Source: Bacteroidota bacterium
Lineage (GTDB): Bacteria > Bacteroidota > Bacteroidia > NS11-12g > UBA955
NCBI GenBank assembly: GCA_025354385.1
Contig: JANXMZ010000008.1
Span: forward strand, 1-62,590
DNA: 62,590 nt
Reading direction: 5' to 3'
Every line of letters begins with the position of its first letter. Within the stretch, counting starts at the first letter, position 1. The notes under the pieces were generated by a model. The model made no database searches. It saw only the letters and a list, made by a program, of their open reading frames with translations, and had not been told where the DNA came from. Made by a program: the position numbers and the translations under genes. Below are positions 16,573-26,605 of this stretch, in pieces.

Positions 16573-19500
16573 TTATAGGTTGCCAACCTTTTTAAAATAA
16601 TCTCTTACCCTATCTTTATAATATGGAGAAAGTTCTGCTGGCAAACTTCTCATCAATTCCATCTCCTTTGCCTTTTGTTCTAAATAAGCTTTTATTGCTG
16701 GAGGAATAGATGTTGTATTATTTTTAACCTGCTCAGCCTCGCGCTGATTATCCTGATTTTGCTCGAGTTCAGATTTTTCATGCTCTAGCATACGGGTTTC
16801 TATTTCTTGCGAACGTTTCATGGTTTCAGAGGTAATTTGTTTATTCACCAAATCTTTTTCCTGTTTTTCCATCAATTCTTTTGTTTTATCCAAATCACCC
16901 AAAGCACCTTCTTTTCCCTCTTCCTTTAACATTTTTTGTAAGCGGTCTATTTCTCTTCTTAAAGCCTCTTGCTGGGCTGCAATTCGCGCATACTGTTCAC
17001 TAGTTGGATTCTTACCTTGCTCCTTTCCATTTTTCATTTCCTGCAATTGTTTAGCAATGCCTTCTTGCATCTTTTTTAAACCGTCACCACCCATCTTAGG
17101 TTTACCATTGCCGGTTTTACCATTTCCGGGTTTTGGCTTTTTACCTCCCGGGTTATTGCATTGTCCTTCTCCAGGCTTTTTATCCTTTTGCTCGTTCATT
17201 TGCTCTTGCATTTTCTTAAGCGATTCACTTAGCATTACAGATAAATTATTTAAACCTGTCATCACATATTGTTGTTGAACCAGTCCACTGTTAATTTCTA
17301 TTTTACTAAAGCTTGTTATGGCCTTGTCCATATTATTATTAATGTTGGAAATTTCCTTGTTAACAAAACTTTTTATTTGAATTTGTCTTTTGCTTAGGGC
17401 CAATAATGAATCTTCTACCATTTGAGCATCCCCTTTCAATTTTCTTTGTTTTGCACTAAGTTCAACAAATTTTGGATTATAACTTCTGGTTTCTTTCATA
17501 TCTGCCATTAGTCCCTCTTGCTGGTAACTCAATTCAATTAAATTCTCCAATATTTGTCTCAAAGTATAATAATCTTCTGCTTGTTTTTCCTCTTCTTGTT
17601 CCTCTTTGTTTTTCTTTATTTTTTCGGCAAGGTCCTTCATTTTAGCCGCTGCATTTTTCTGACTTTCAGAAGCCTTTTTGTTTTGCTTTTTATCTAGTCC
17701 TTGTTTGCTCTCTTCAATACTTTTGTCAATCTCTTCTTGTTCTTTTTGGGTGTCTTCTAGTTTCATAGGAGACTCTAATTCCTCATTCTTTTTTTCAATA
17801 TTTTCAATTTCCTTTTTTACTTCTTCAAATTTTTTGTCAATCTCTTCTTGTTCTTTTTTTAAGGTTTCTTGGTTTTCGGATTTATTTTTCGTTTTTTCAG
17901 ATAACTCCTCTTGCTTTTGTGACAAATCATTTAATTCTTTAACCTGCTCATCCATCTTTTTTTCTAACTCAAGTTCTTTGAATTGTTCAAGCGTTCTATC
18001 CAACTGCTTTTGCATATCCTCGTTATTCATCTTCATTTTCTCCATCTGTTCTTGCAACCCCTCTTTGTTTTGTTGCTTCAAAATTTCCTCCAATTTTTTG
18101 AGCATTTCCTTCATCTCTGGAGTCATTAAGTCATTAAATAATTTATCGAGTTCCTTTTGCTTGTTGAGCAATTCCTCTTCCTTTGGATTCAGTTGATTTT
18201 CCTTTTCATTTTTAGTTTTGTTCTCACTTTTTAACTGTTCAAGTTTAGCCTCTAATTTTTTCTGATCCTTAATATATTCTTTTATCTTTTCCTGTTGGCG
18301 CCAATCCAATGTGTTATTCTCCATTAAATCCTTATTCAAATCTTGAGTTCTTTTTTGCAGACTAATGCTTTCCTGCATGGCTTCTTTCATTTTTTGCTTA
18401 ATAGAATTGCTGCTACTTTCGGCTTCAGCTTTCAATTGCTCTTTGCTTGGAGATACTGTTTTAAACACCATCGACCTTGACGATTTTTTGCCATTGACAC
18501 CATCATTATCCCATACCTCAAAATAATATTCCAAAACATCGCCATCATTCTTTATCAAAGTACTTAAATCAACCATGTAATAAAATATCTCATCTGTTGA
18601 GGAGCCAATCTGAACAGGAAAATATTTTGCTGCCTCATTGGTAGTGGTATTTTTATAAATAAAATGCAACTTACTTAAACCATAATCATCATCGGCCTTA
18701 CCATAGAAATAATAAATAAATGGATTAATAGAATCTTGCTTTTGCTCTGCAATGATGCCTGGATATCTATCTTCAATAGATTGGATAGTATAACGAATGG
18801 TATCCTTAGAAGTAATGTACTGATTCGATAGCTGCAAATAATAACTTGTATTGCTCTTAACAATTTGTTTAACAGTAAAAATGTGATCCTTTTCTTCAGG
18901 TTGAATCTTAATTTGATTCATAATAAAATCCATTTTTTCTGCATCTTTTGTATTGAATACCCATTCGATAGAAGTTCCTTGAGGCACTTTCAAATCGCCA
19001 ATATTATTAACTGTTTCTGATTTCTTACCCGTGTATTTTGGATAGTTTAAATTTACTTTAAAATTTAATAGTGCTGGGTTAGGTAAAACATTCAGAATAT
19101 ATTCATCTGAATTGTACTCACCATCGGTAAAAAAGAAAGCATGATTAGATGTTAAATTTTGCAACTGATAGGTGAACTCATTCTTTCCTTCTGTCTCCAT
19201 TTTTATCAAATGATTATCGAGACTAATAAAAACTGTAGCAGGTAAATTTTTACCACTTGTTTTGAGCTTGATAACCAAATCAGAATTTCTAAAAACATTT
19301 AAATCCTTATTGATAAGTTCAAAAGTGAATGGCGCTTCTATTGCAAATTGTTTGTTATAGCCTAATATTCTTTCTGTAGATTTAGTGATAACATTGCTTT
19401 GAAACAATAAAATTACACCTAATAAAAACATCGGAACTAAAGCATATCTACTATATTTCTGAACAGATGATTTAATGTCAACGGCCGAACTGAATTGGAA

Positions 19501-19920
19501 AGGATGAAGGTTTTTTATTCTTTGCTCAATACTCGCAAGTAATAATTCATTTTCAGAATGGTTTGATTGTTCCTGCAACTGCAGTGTATTTAATAATTTA
19601 TCCTTAATTTCGGGAAAATGATTTCCAATAAGTGTTGAGGCCCTTTCATAACTGATTGTTTTGCCTACGTGAAACCATTTTAAAAGCGGAATTGCGATGT
19701 AATTGCCGATAACAAACAATGCAAATATCAAATACCCATAGAATAAAAATGCACGTGCAATGCTGCTAAGATGTCCGAAATACTCTATTACAGCAGCCAC
19801 TGTAAAGAAGGCTATCAAACCACCCAAGGTTAATAAAAATCCTTGCAGTAATCTGTTCAGATAAAATTTTCGAATAAACTCATCTAACTTTTGTTTTAAC
19901 GATTCAAATTGAACAGGCAT
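16573..19920 (-). CDS. DUF4175-family large membrane coiled-coil protein
   Basis: This 1115-residue protein has two N-terminal helices (about 24-48, 58-80) and a third near 157-176, an Ig-like beta region (about 200-490), then a very long charged coiled coil (about 495-800 and 860-1090) rich in Lys, Glu and Gln. A Gly/Pro/Lys-rich hinge (about 925-960) breaks the coil. The layout is that of the DUF4175 family known in Bacteroidota and Proteobacteria. The role is unknown; the topology suggests a periplasmic or cytoplasmic scaffold anchored in the inner membrane. Confidence 0.85.
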   Translation of the reverse strand: MPVQFESLKQKLDEFIRKFYLNRLLQGFLLTLGGLIAFFTVAAVIEYFGHLSSIARAFLFYGYLIFALFVIGNYIAIPLLKWFHVGKTISYERASTLIGNHFPEIKDKLLNTLQLQEQSNHSENELLLASIEQRIKNLHPFQFSSAVDIKSSVQKYSRYALVPMFLLGVILLFQSNVITKSTERILGYNKQFAIEAPFTFELINKDLNVFRNSDLVIKLKTSGKNLPATVFISLDNHLIKMETEGKNEFTYQLQNLTSNHAFFFTDGEYNSDEYILNVLPNPALLNFKVNLNYPKYTGKKSETVNNIGDLKVPQGTSIEWVFNTKDAEKMDFIMNQIKIQPEEKDHIFTVKQIVKSNTSYYLQLSNQYITSKDTIRYTIQSIEDRYPGIIAEQKQDSINPFIYYFYGKADDDYGLSKLHFIYKNTTTNEAAKYFPVQIGSSTDEIFYYMVDLSTLIKNDGDVLEYYFEVWDNDGVNGKKSSRSMVFKTVSPSKEQLKAEAESSSNSIKQKMKEAMQESISLQKRTQDLNKDLMENNTLDWRQQEKIKEYIKDQKKLEAKLEQLKSENKTKNEKENQLNPKEEELLNKQKELDKLFNDLMTPEMKEMLKKLEEILKQQNKEGLQEQMEKMKMNNEDMQKQLDRTLEQFKELELEKKMDEQVKELNDLSQKQEELSEKTKNKSENQETLKKEQEEIDKKFEEVKKEIENIEKKNEELESPMKLEDTQKEQEEIDKSIEESKQGLDKKQNKKASESQKNAAAKMKDLAEKIKKNKEEQEEEKQAEDYYTLRQILENLIELSYQQEGLMADMKETRSYNPKFVELSAKQRKLKGDAQMVEDSLLALSKRQIQIKSFVNKEISNINNNMDKAITSFSKIEINSGLVQQQYVMTGLNNLSVMLSESLKKMQEQMNEQKDKKPGEGQCNNPGGKKPKPGNGKTGNGKPKMGGDGLKKMQEGIAKQLQEMKNGKEQGKNPTSEQYARIAAQQEALRREIDRLQKMLKEEGKEGALGDLDKTKELMEKQEKDLVNKQITSETMKRSQEIETRMLEHEKSELEQNQDNQREAEQVKNNTTSIPPAIKAYLEQKAKEMELMRSLPAELSPYYKDRVRDYFKKVGNL

Positions 19921-19942
19921 TATTACGATTTAATACAATTAA

Positions 19943-19950
19943 CAAAGTTA
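19943..19950 (-). promoter_or_regulatory. -7 box TAACTTTG of the DUF4175 gene
   Basis: Exact match on the minus strand, 22 nt before ATG 19920. Confidence 0.55.
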
Positions 19951-20045
19951 AAGTAAATAAATTGTGTTTTTTAATAAAATTTGACGAAATTCTGATCCTT
20001 ATCAGTCAATAGGAATTATCCATATTTAAACGTCATTTTTAATGT

Positions 20046-20053
20046 TACTTTTG
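20046..20053 (+). promoter_or_regulatory. -7 box TACTTTTG of the korAB operon
   Basis: Exact match ending 16 nt before the GTG start at 20070. Confidence 0.55.
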
Positions 20054-20069
20054 CAGCCGATATTTTATA

Positions 20070-21926
20070 GTGAATAATTCTAATAAAAAATTAAGAGACG
20101 TCGTCATTAAATTTGCCGGTGACAGTGGAGATGGTATACAATTAACAGGTAATCAATTTGCAGAAAACACAGCGCTTTTTGGAAATGATATTGCAACATT
20201 TCCCGATTTTCCTGCAGAAATACGCGCTCCAATAGGAACAGTGCCAGGTGTTTCTGGTTTTCAACTACATTTTGGCGACCAACATATTTTTACCCCTGGA
20301 GATGAATACGATGTTTTAGTTGCATTGAATGCCGCTGCTTTAAAAACAAATTTGAAGTTATTAAAGCCAAATGGTATTATCATAGCCAATATCAATGGAT
20401 TTGATAATAAAAATTTAAGACTAGCCAATATTCCTGAAGATCAAAATCCATTGGAAAATGATAGTTTAAATAGTTTTCAGCTCCATAAAATTGATGTTAC
20501 GAAGCTAACCAAATTAGCTGTAGCAGAATTTAATTTAGGCAACAAAGAATCTGAGCGTTGCAAAAATATGTTTGTGCTTGGTTTGGTTTATTGGCTTTAC
20601 CACCGCTCAATGGATAATACAATTGCCTTTATTGAGAGTCGATTTAAAAAAGAAGCATTAATTGCTCAGGCCAATATCAAGGCGCTTAAAGCAGGTTATC
20701 ATTTTGGAGAAACTACCGAATCATTTACCTATCAATATGAAATTGCTAAAGCTCAAACATCGTCTGGTATTTATAGAAGTATCAATGGCAATCAGGCCAT
20801 GTCTTTAGGATTTTTAGCAGCCTCTATCAATTCAGATTTACCGCTATTTTTAGGAACCTACCCCATTACTCCGGCTTCAGATATTTTGCATGAATTATCA
20901 AAACACAAAGGATTTGATGTATATACTTTTCAAGCAGAAGATGAAATAGCGGGTGTTTGCGCAGCCATTGGTGCCTCTTACGGCGGCTCAATTGGTATTA
21001 CTTCAAGTTCAGGGCCTGGAATCGCATTGAAAATGGAAGCCATCGGATTGGCTACCATGCTAGAATTACCTTTGGTAATTTGTAATGTTCAACGAGGAGG
21101 ACCTTCAACCGGATTGCCTACTAAAACCGAACAAGCAGATTTAATGCAGGCATTATACGGAAGAAACGGAGAGTGTCCGCTTGTTGTAATTGCCCCTGCA
21201 ACTCATTCTGATTGCTATGAAATGGCCTATAATGCAGTTAAGATTGCATTGGAATATACAGTACCCGTTATGATTTTAAGTGATGGATTTATCGCAAATG
21301 GTGCTGAACCTTGGCGCATCCATGAGATAGAATCATTGCCTCCAATTAATTCTAATTTTATACCTAAGAATAGGGCAACCGAAAGCGAACATTCGCCGTA
21401 CTTAAGGAATGCAAATCTTTCGCGAAACATTGCAGTTCCTGGTACTCCAAGAATGGAGCACAGAATTGGCGGACTTGAAAAAGAAAATATTTCAGGCAAT
21501 ATAAGTTACGACCCTATTAACCACGAATTAATGGTGAAGTTAAGATCTGAAAAAGTTGAAAAAGTTACAGAAATCATACCATTACAATCATTTCAAAATG
21601 GTAATAAAAACTCTAAGCTGCTTATTATCGGCTGGGGTAGTACTTTTGGTTCCATTAGTGCTGCTGTAAATGAATTAATTTTAGAAGGTTATGACATAGC
21701 ACAAATCCACATTAAATACCTCAATCCTTTGCCATCTAATCTTGGCGAATTAGTTAAGCATTTTGATAAATTAATGGTTGCTGAATTAAATAATGGTCAA
21801 TTTATAAAAATTATCCGCGATCGTTTTCTAAAAAATGCCATTGGAATCAACAAAATTCAAGGTCAACCATTCATGGTAAAAGAAATAAAAGAAGCTATCA
21901 TAAAATACTATTTGTTAAATGCATAA
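20070..21926 (+). CDS. korA: 2-oxoglutarate:acceptor (ferredoxin) oxidoreductase, alpha subunit
   Basis: This 618-residue subunit fuses a gamma-type domain (about 1-190, 'IKFAGDSGDGIQLTGNQFAE') to the alpha domain, which starts near 225. The conserved YPITPASDILHE is near residue 265 and EDEIAGVCAAIGASYGG follows. Together with KorB it oxidises a 2-oxoacid, most likely 2-oxoglutarate, to the acyl-CoA and reduces ferredoxin. The start is GTG; no upstream ATG is in frame. It overlaps korB by 8 bp. The 2-oxoglutarate specificity is from family resemblance rather than proven residues. Confidence 0.93.
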   Translation: MNNSNKKLRDVVIKFAGDSGDGIQLTGNQFAENTALFGNDIATFPDFPAEIRAPIGTVPGVSGFQLHFGDQHIFTPGDEYDVLVALNAAALKTNLKLLKPNGIIIANINGFDNKNLRLANIPEDQNPLENDSLNSFQLHKIDVTKLTKLAVAEFNLGNKESERCKNMFVLGLVYWLYHRSMDNTIAFIESRFKKEALIAQANIKALKAGYHFGETTESFTYQYEIAKAQTSSGIYRSINGNQAMSLGFLAASINSDLPLFLGTYPITPASDILHELSKHKGFDVYTFQAEDEIAGVCAAIGASYGGSIGITSSSGPGIALKMEAIGLATMLELPLVICNVQRGGPSTGLPTKTEQADLMQALYGRNGECPLVVIAPATHSDCYEMAYNAVKIALEYTVPVMILSDGFIANGAEPWRIHEIESLPPINSNFIPKNRATESEHSPYLRNANLSRNIAVPGTPRMEHRIGGLEKENISGNISYDPINHELMVKLRSEKVEKVTEIIPLQSFQNGNKNSKLLIIGWGSTFGSISAAVNELILEGYDIAQIHIKYLNPLPSNLGELVKHFDKLMVAELNNGQFIKIIRDRFLKNAIGINKIQGQPFMVKEIKEAIIKYYLLNA

Positions 21927-22935
21927 TACAAACGAAATAGAAATATTTACAGCCAAAGATCTCGAAACCAATCAGGAGGTAAGATGGTGCCCTGGTTGTG
22001 GCGATTATGCCATACTAAACAGTGTGAAAAAAGTATTACCAGAACTTGGACAGCCAAAGCATGAATTTGTTTTTATTTCGGGAATTGGGTGTTCTTCTAG
22101 ATTTCCATATTATATGAACACCTATGGTATGCATTCTATTCATGGAAGAGCTACTGCAGTTGCAACAGGATTAAAAATTACCCGACCAGAGCTAAGTGTA
22201 TGGGTTATCACAGGGGATGGGGATGCCTTGAGTATCGGTGGCAATCACTTAATTCATACCCTAAGAAGGAATCCGGATTTGAATATTTTGTTGTTCAATA
22301 ATCAGATTTATGGTTTAACAAAAGGTCAATTTTCTCCAACAAGTGAGCTAGGTAAGGTAACAAAATCTTCTCCAATGGGTACCGTTGAATCACCTTTTAA
22401 TCCGCTCGCTTTATGCTTAGGAGCAAATGCCACTTTCATAGCCCGCACTTTAGATAAGGATGCTAAACACCAGCAAGAAATCTATAAAAGAGCCTATCAC
22501 CACAAAGGAGCATCTTTAGTAGAAATTTATCAAAACTGCAATGTGTTCAATGATGAGGCGTTCGATGTATTTACCGATAAGGAAAGTAAATTTATCAATG
22601 GCATTTATCTCGAACATCAGAAGCCTTTGATTTTCAACAATGGCACGAAAGGCATTCGCCTAAATGGTTTAATACCAGAGGTATTTGATATTAATGAAAG
22701 TTCTGTAAATGAATGCATGGTTCACGATGAAAATGACAAAACAAAGGCTTACATTCTTACTCAGTTTTTTGATGATCCAAGCATGCCTCGCCCTTTTGGT
22801 ATTTTGTATTGCAATCCAAATAAGCCCACCCTAGAAAACGGATTTAATGATCAGTTAAAACACTATGAGATTGAAGATAAAAAACTAGCATTCAATAGGT
22901 TACTAAAAACAAAAACCTCTTGGGAAGTGAAGTAG
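21919..22935 (+). CDS. korB: 2-oxoglutarate:acceptor (ferredoxin) oxidoreductase, beta subunit
   Basis: This 338-residue thiamine-diphosphate subunit carries WCPGCGDYAIL (Cys24, Cys27), a further Cys in GIGCSSRFPYY, the cofactor motif GDGDALSIGGNH (99-110), and NNQIYGLTKGQFSPTS. It is the catalytic partner of KorA and is translationally coupled to it by an 8-bp overlap. No separate ferredoxin-like delta subunit is encoded beside it, as is usual for the two-subunit Kor type. Confidence 0.94.
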   Translation: MHNTNEIEIFTAKDLETNQEVRWCPGCGDYAILNSVKKVLPELGQPKHEFVFISGIGCSSRFPYYMNTYGMHSIHGRATAVATGLKITRPELSVWVITGDGDALSIGGNHLIHTLRRNPDLNILLFNNQIYGLTKGQFSPTSELGKVTKSSPMGTVESPFNPLALCLGANATFIARTLDKDAKHQQEIYKRAYHHKGASLVEIYQNCNVFNDEAFDVFTDKESKFINGIYLEHQKPLIFNNGTKGIRLNGLIPEVFDINESSVNECMVHDENDKTKAYILTQFFDDPSMPRPFGILYCNPNKPTLENGFNDQLKHYEIEDKKLAFNRLLKTKTSWEVK

Positions 22936-22971
22936 ATCAACGATTGGCATGATTTATGTAAAATATATATT

Positions 22972-23343
22972 ATGCTAAAATCAATTACACTTGCCATGCT
23001 TGTAATTACCTCCACTATAACCTATGCAGGTAATAGCGATAAGATAGCCATGGCGCTTCAAAATGGAAATACAACCGAATTGGCTGCTATGTTTAATACA
23101 AGTATTGAATTGGTTTTGCCGTCTACTTCTAATGTATATGCCAAAGAGCAAGCCAAAATTGTGTTGGATAATTTCTTCAAAACGAATACCCCATCTAAGG
23201 CAACATTGAGCCACGAAACAAATGGTAGCCAATCTGCCATGCTAATTTTTGATCTGGTTACCAAGAATGGAAATTTTCGGGTAACAATAGTAGCAAATAC
23301 TAGCAATTCAGTGTTTGTAATAAATGAATTTAAAATTCAATAA
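22972..23343 (+). CDS. DUF4783 domain-containing exported protein
   Basis: This 123-residue protein has a signal peptide (MLKSITLAMLVITSTITYAG) and a single NTF2-like domain: 'MALQNGNTTELAAMFNTSIELVLP' then 'YAKEQAKIVLDNFFKTN', typical of DUF4783. It probably acts in the periplasm; function unknown. In several Bacteroidota the family sits beside nadC, as here (62-bp gap), though nadC has its own promoter box. Confidence 0.88.
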   Translation: MLKSITLAMLVITSTITYAGNSDKIAMALQNGNTTELAAMFNTSIELVLPSTSNVYAKEQAKIVLDNFFKTNTPSKATLSHETNGSQSAMLIFDLVTKNGNFRVTIVANTSNSVFVINEFKIQ

Positions 23344-23385
23344 CTGCTAGCCCTATCTCTTCGCATTAAAAACCATAACTTATCC

Positions 23386-23393
23386 TAAATTTG
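23386..23393 (+). promoter_or_regulatory. -7 box TAAATTTG of nadC
   Basis: Exact match ending 11 nt before ATG 23405. Confidence 0.6.
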
Positions 23394-23404
23394 CATCTCA
23401 AATT

Positions 23405-24274
23405 ATGGTGCAAAATATTAAGGATATAAGCAATTACCCAGAGGTTATTTCAATAATTGAACAGGCGCTCAAAGAAGATGTGGGAAGTGGAGACCATTCA
23501 TCACTTTCTTCCATAGACAAAAATAGGACTGCCACAGCAAAGCTTATTTTTAAAGATAAGGGTATTGTTGCGGGCTTATCAATTGCCTATACTATTTTAA
23601 AAATAAATGATAACGACTGCATTATTAAAACATTTAAAAATGACGGCGATCAGGTTATTTACGGTGATATTGGCTTTGAAGTAAGCGGAAATGCACATGC
23701 GCTCCTAAAAAGTGAAAGATTGCTTCTCAATATCATGCAACGTTTAAGCGGTATAGCAAGCATTGCACATATCGCTTCAAATAAAATCAGTGCTTATTCT
23801 ACAAAAGTTTTGGACACTCGTAAAACAACACCTAATCTTAGAATATTAGAAAAATGGGCAGTTACAGTTGGTGGGGGTTACAATCATAGAATTGGTTTGT
23901 ACGATATGATAATGCTAAAAGACAACCATGTAGATGTTGCAGGTGGTGTTATTCCTGCTATTCAAAAAGCAAAATCTTATTTGTTGCAAAATAACCTGAC
24001 ACTCGGAATTGAGGTTGAAACAAGAAATTTAGAAGAAGTAAAACAAGCGCTCACTCAATTACCAATACAAAGAATTATGCTCGATAATTTTAATCCAGAA
24101 TTAGTGAAGGAAGCTGTTTTATTAGTCAATCATCAATGCGAAACAGAAGCTTCAGGTGGAATTACTCTTGATAATATTCAAGATTATGCCAGAGCGGGCG
24201 TAGATTTTATTTCGCTAGGTATGCTCACCCATTCTGTTAAGAGTTTAGACATTAGCTTCAAAATTAAACTCTGA
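23405..24274 (+). CDS. nadC: Nicotinate-nucleotide pyrophosphorylase (quinolinate phosphoribosyltransferase)
   Basis: This 289-residue enzyme converts quinolinate and PRPP to nicotinate mononucleotide. Its marks are LDTRKTTPNLRILEKWAV (about 139-156), the glycine loop VGGGYNHRIGLYDMIMLKDNH and the C-terminal barrel 'SGGITLDNIQDYARAGVDFISLG'. It is the entry of de novo NAD synthesis. Since nadA and nadB are not in the window and HAAO and kynureninase are, its quinolinate may come from tryptophan; this is inference. Confidence 0.97.
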   Translation: MVQNIKDISNYPEVISIIEQALKEDVGSGDHSSLSSIDKNRTATAKLIFKDKGIVAGLSIAYTILKINDNDCIIKTFKNDGDQVIYGDIGFEVSGNAHALLKSERLLLNIMQRLSGIASIAHIASNKISAYSTKVLDTRKTTPNLRILEKWAVTVGGGYNHRIGLYDMIMLKDNHVDVAGGVIPAIQKAKSYLLQNNLTLGIEVETRNLEEVKQALTQLPIQRIMLDNFNPELVKEAVLLVNHQCETEASGGITLDNIQDYARAGVDFISLGMLTHSVKSLDISFKIKL

Positions 24275-24306
24275 TCATTTTTTTGCATTTTGGTAAATAT
24301 TTTAAT

Positions 24307-24314
24307 TAACTTTG
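24307..24314 (+). promoter_or_regulatory. -7 box TAACTTTG, near-leaderless T9SS cargo gene
   Basis: Exact match ending 4 nt before ATG 24319, with a TTTG 21 nt upstream of the box. Confidence 0.65.
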
Positions 24315-24318
24315 TGTT

Positions 24319-25005
24319 ATGTTTAAAAATATTACTCTATCTGTACTCTGTGTTTTGTGCTTTGGTTTTAGTGCAAAATCACAGGCAACCTATGACGAAG
24401 ACACGCTAATCGCTACCGGTTACGTGGCTCCTACAAGCAGCGATTATGCTGAACTTATTGCAAATACCAAAATTCGCAACAATACCAATACTCCTGATAC
24501 CATTGTTTGGCAAAGAATTGTAGAAAACTTACCAAGCATGAATTGGACTTCTGCTGTTTGTGATATTACACAATGTTATGGTGTTACAACTAATACTGCT
24601 CAATTTATTTTGGGTGCAAATGTTGTTAAAGAGCTATCCTTCCATTTTTACCCTAAAACCGACAAAGGAAAGGGTTATATGGTAGTTCGTTTTTCAAAGA
24701 AATCTAACCCAAGTATCTATACAGATATTTACATCAATGCTCAAGGTTATGGAGCAAATATTAATACTTTAAGCAAGGTTGCATTCAGTTTATTCCCAAA
24801 TCCTACTAATACTTCTTTAATCATTAATTCTTATATTGCAAACAATGGTCAATTCAGTATCGTAAATCTATTTGGTGAAACTGTTTTGAATGGAAGTTTC
24901 CAAAATGGAAGCCCAATTGATATTTCCCCCTTAAGTAAGGGTATTTATTGTGTCAATGTCATTGGCAATAATTCTGTTACAAGCAGTAAACTAGTTGTAG
25001 AATAA
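24319..25005 (+). CDS. Secreted protein with T9SS type A sorting domain
   Basis: This 228-residue protein has a signal peptide (MFKNITLSVLCVLCFGFSAKSQ) and a beta-sandwich-like region (about 35-140) with two Cys in 'CDITQCYG'. Its C-terminal sorting domain (about 152-228) starts with FSLFPNPTNTSLII and ends with SSKLVVE. It should be exported by Sec and then by the type IX system. The middle domain is not recognised. A strong terminator follows. Confidence 0.9.
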   Translation: MFKNITLSVLCVLCFGFSAKSQATYDEDTLIATGYVAPTSSDYAELIANTKIRNNTNTPDTIVWQRIVENLPSMNWTSAVCDITQCYGVTTNTAQFILGANVVKELSFHFYPKTDKGKGYMVVRFSKKSNPSIYTDIYINAQGYGANINTLSKVAFSLFPNPTNTSLIINSYIANNGQFSIVNLFGETVLNGSFQNGSPIDISPLSKGIYCVNVIGNNSVTSSKLVVE

Positions 25006-25029
25006 GTTCTATTAATTTAAAAATATTTT

Positions 25030-25064
25030 AAGAAGAAATTACAAAGTAATTTCTTCTTTTTTTT
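25030..25064. terminator. Bidirectional Rho-independent terminator
   Basis: AAGAAGAAATTAC (25030-25042) and GTAATTTCTTCTT (25046-25058) form a perfect 13-bp stem with a 3-nt loop, followed by a T run to 25064. It separates the convergent T9SS cargo and OmpP1 genes. Confidence 0.85.
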
Positions 25065-25066
25065 GA

Positions 25067-26581
25067 CTAATCAATATTAAATCCTGCAGTAATAACGACG
25101 TTTGTAGTTCTAACACTGTTGGTTGCCACTGGTGCTTTCCCATTATTTAAAGTGTATGGAGTATAGTAATCTGTATAACCACTGTTAACATAAGCCAAAT
25201 CAAAAGAATAATTGTCTGTTTTAATGCCAAAACCTAATGTGTAAACGTTATTTACCAATGTCTTTAAATCTGGGAACAGATTGCTTTTATATGGACTTGG
25301 GTATCTAGCATAACCTGCTCTAATTCTGTATTGATCTTGTATCAATTCCCCTCCTATTCTTAAATTCATAACGCTAATATAATTTTTACTAATATTAGTA
25401 TTCTCTGGAATAAATTTGTAATCCTTTGCGTATAAACTAGCGCCAGCATAATTTACAAATTCCATGTCAATAGAAACAAAACCAATTTCTTTATTCATCA
25501 TTGCAACACTGAAAACCTGACGGGCAGGAGTCGTAATTTTATATTTATAAACAGTAGGGAAGGTAGTTGCTATTGTATTAATTCTGCTATCACCCAATAC
25601 ATCCTTAGCACCATAATCAAATACAGTATTAATTGTGTATGTATAAGAATCTGTAAGGTTATATACAGTTGGCGAATGGTAAGAATAGCCAAAACGGAAA
25701 AACTCGCTTGGTGATACAATAAAGCCAATTTTTGCGTTTAAACCTCTCCCAGAAGTTCTTAGGGATTGGTCTAATGAGAGAGTTCTGATATCCTTAATAT
25801 TTCCTGTCTTTAAATCAGTTTCTATAAAACTATTGGTTTCTAAATATCTAACACTTTTAAAACCTAATGAAATACCCCCTTGTATTAAATGTCTATAATT
25901 GGCAGCAAAGGAAACATTGTAATCATTCATTGCGCCACGGCTTTGATTTGCTGCAGATTGGTTCACTTTTATAGGTGTATTTCCATACGCAGATTTATAG
26001 GCCGGAACCGAGGAAGCTGTATCAGGATCTATTGCATAAGACTTCCAAGCTAAATAATCCAAACTATATGCCGACAAATCGTTTGGTGCATAGCCTTGTT
26101 TTGTAGCACTTTCAGCCCAGCCTTGAGTAATGCTATTAAGGGTGTTTACGCCATCTGTCATGGTCTTTTTGTGGAAATTATTTAGTCTATTTACATTGAA
26201 TCCTACAACAAAATTTACAAATCCTTTTGGTTTTTTAGCAGTATAATCTTCTCCTGAAATATTAACAATAAGTCCAATATTTGGTAAATTAAAATTGAAT
26301 TTATTTGCTGTTAGCGTATTTCCTAAATAGGTGGTGCTGTTTTTAGCATTGAAGAAAGCGGTGCTTATGTATAATTTACTGCTTCTGTATTTTGCAAGTC
26401 CTGCAGGGTTAATTGCAGCGCAACTAGGATCTGCCCCAACCGCACCAAAAGCCCCTGCAACGGCAAAAGAACGGGCAGTGCTACCAATATTTTCCTGAGA
26501 ATACCTAATGGCATCGACTTCATTTTGTGAAAAAACAGGAAAGATCAATAAAACTAAAAATATTAATAACAGATTTTTCAT
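25067..26581 (-). CDS. OmpP1/FadL-type outer membrane transport protein
   Basis: This 504-residue beta-barrel protein has a signal peptide (MKNLLLIFLVLLIFPVFSQ). The FadL-family N-terminal plug region reads 'STARSFAVAGAFGAVGADPSCAAINPAGLAK' (about 35-65). The C-terminus is strand-rich with aromatic girdle residues. Such porins move hydrophobic compounds across the outer membrane. It is followed on the same strand by nothing and preceded by the Y/N/G-rich lipoprotein gene 888 bp upstream. Substrate unknown. Confidence 0.88.
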   Translation of the reverse strand: MKNLLLIFLVLLIFPVFSQNEVDAIRYSQENIGSTARSFAVAGAFGAVGADPSCAAINPAGLAKYRSSKLYISTAFFNAKNSTTYLGNTLTANKFNFNLPNIGLIVNISGEDYTAKKPKGFVNFVVGFNVNRLNNFHKKTMTDGVNTLNSITQGWAESATKQGYAPNDLSAYSLDYLAWKSYAIDPDTASSVPAYKSAYGNTPIKVNQSAANQSRGAMNDYNVSFAANYRHLIQGGISLGFKSVRYLETNSFIETDLKTGNIKDIRTLSLDQSLRTSGRGLNAKIGFIVSPSEFFRFGYSYHSPTVYNLTDSYTYTINTVFDYGAKDVLGDSRINTIATTFPTVYKYKITTPARQVFSVAMMNKEIGFVSIDMEFVNYAGASLYAKDYKFIPENTNISKNYISVMNLRIGGELIQDQYRIRAGYARYPSPYKSNLFPDLKTLVNNVYTLGFGIKTDNYSFDLAYVNSGYTDYYTPYTLNNGKAPVATNSVRTTNVVITAGFNID

Positions 26582-26605
26582 GAAAGTAAGAAAATTATTA
26601 CAAAT

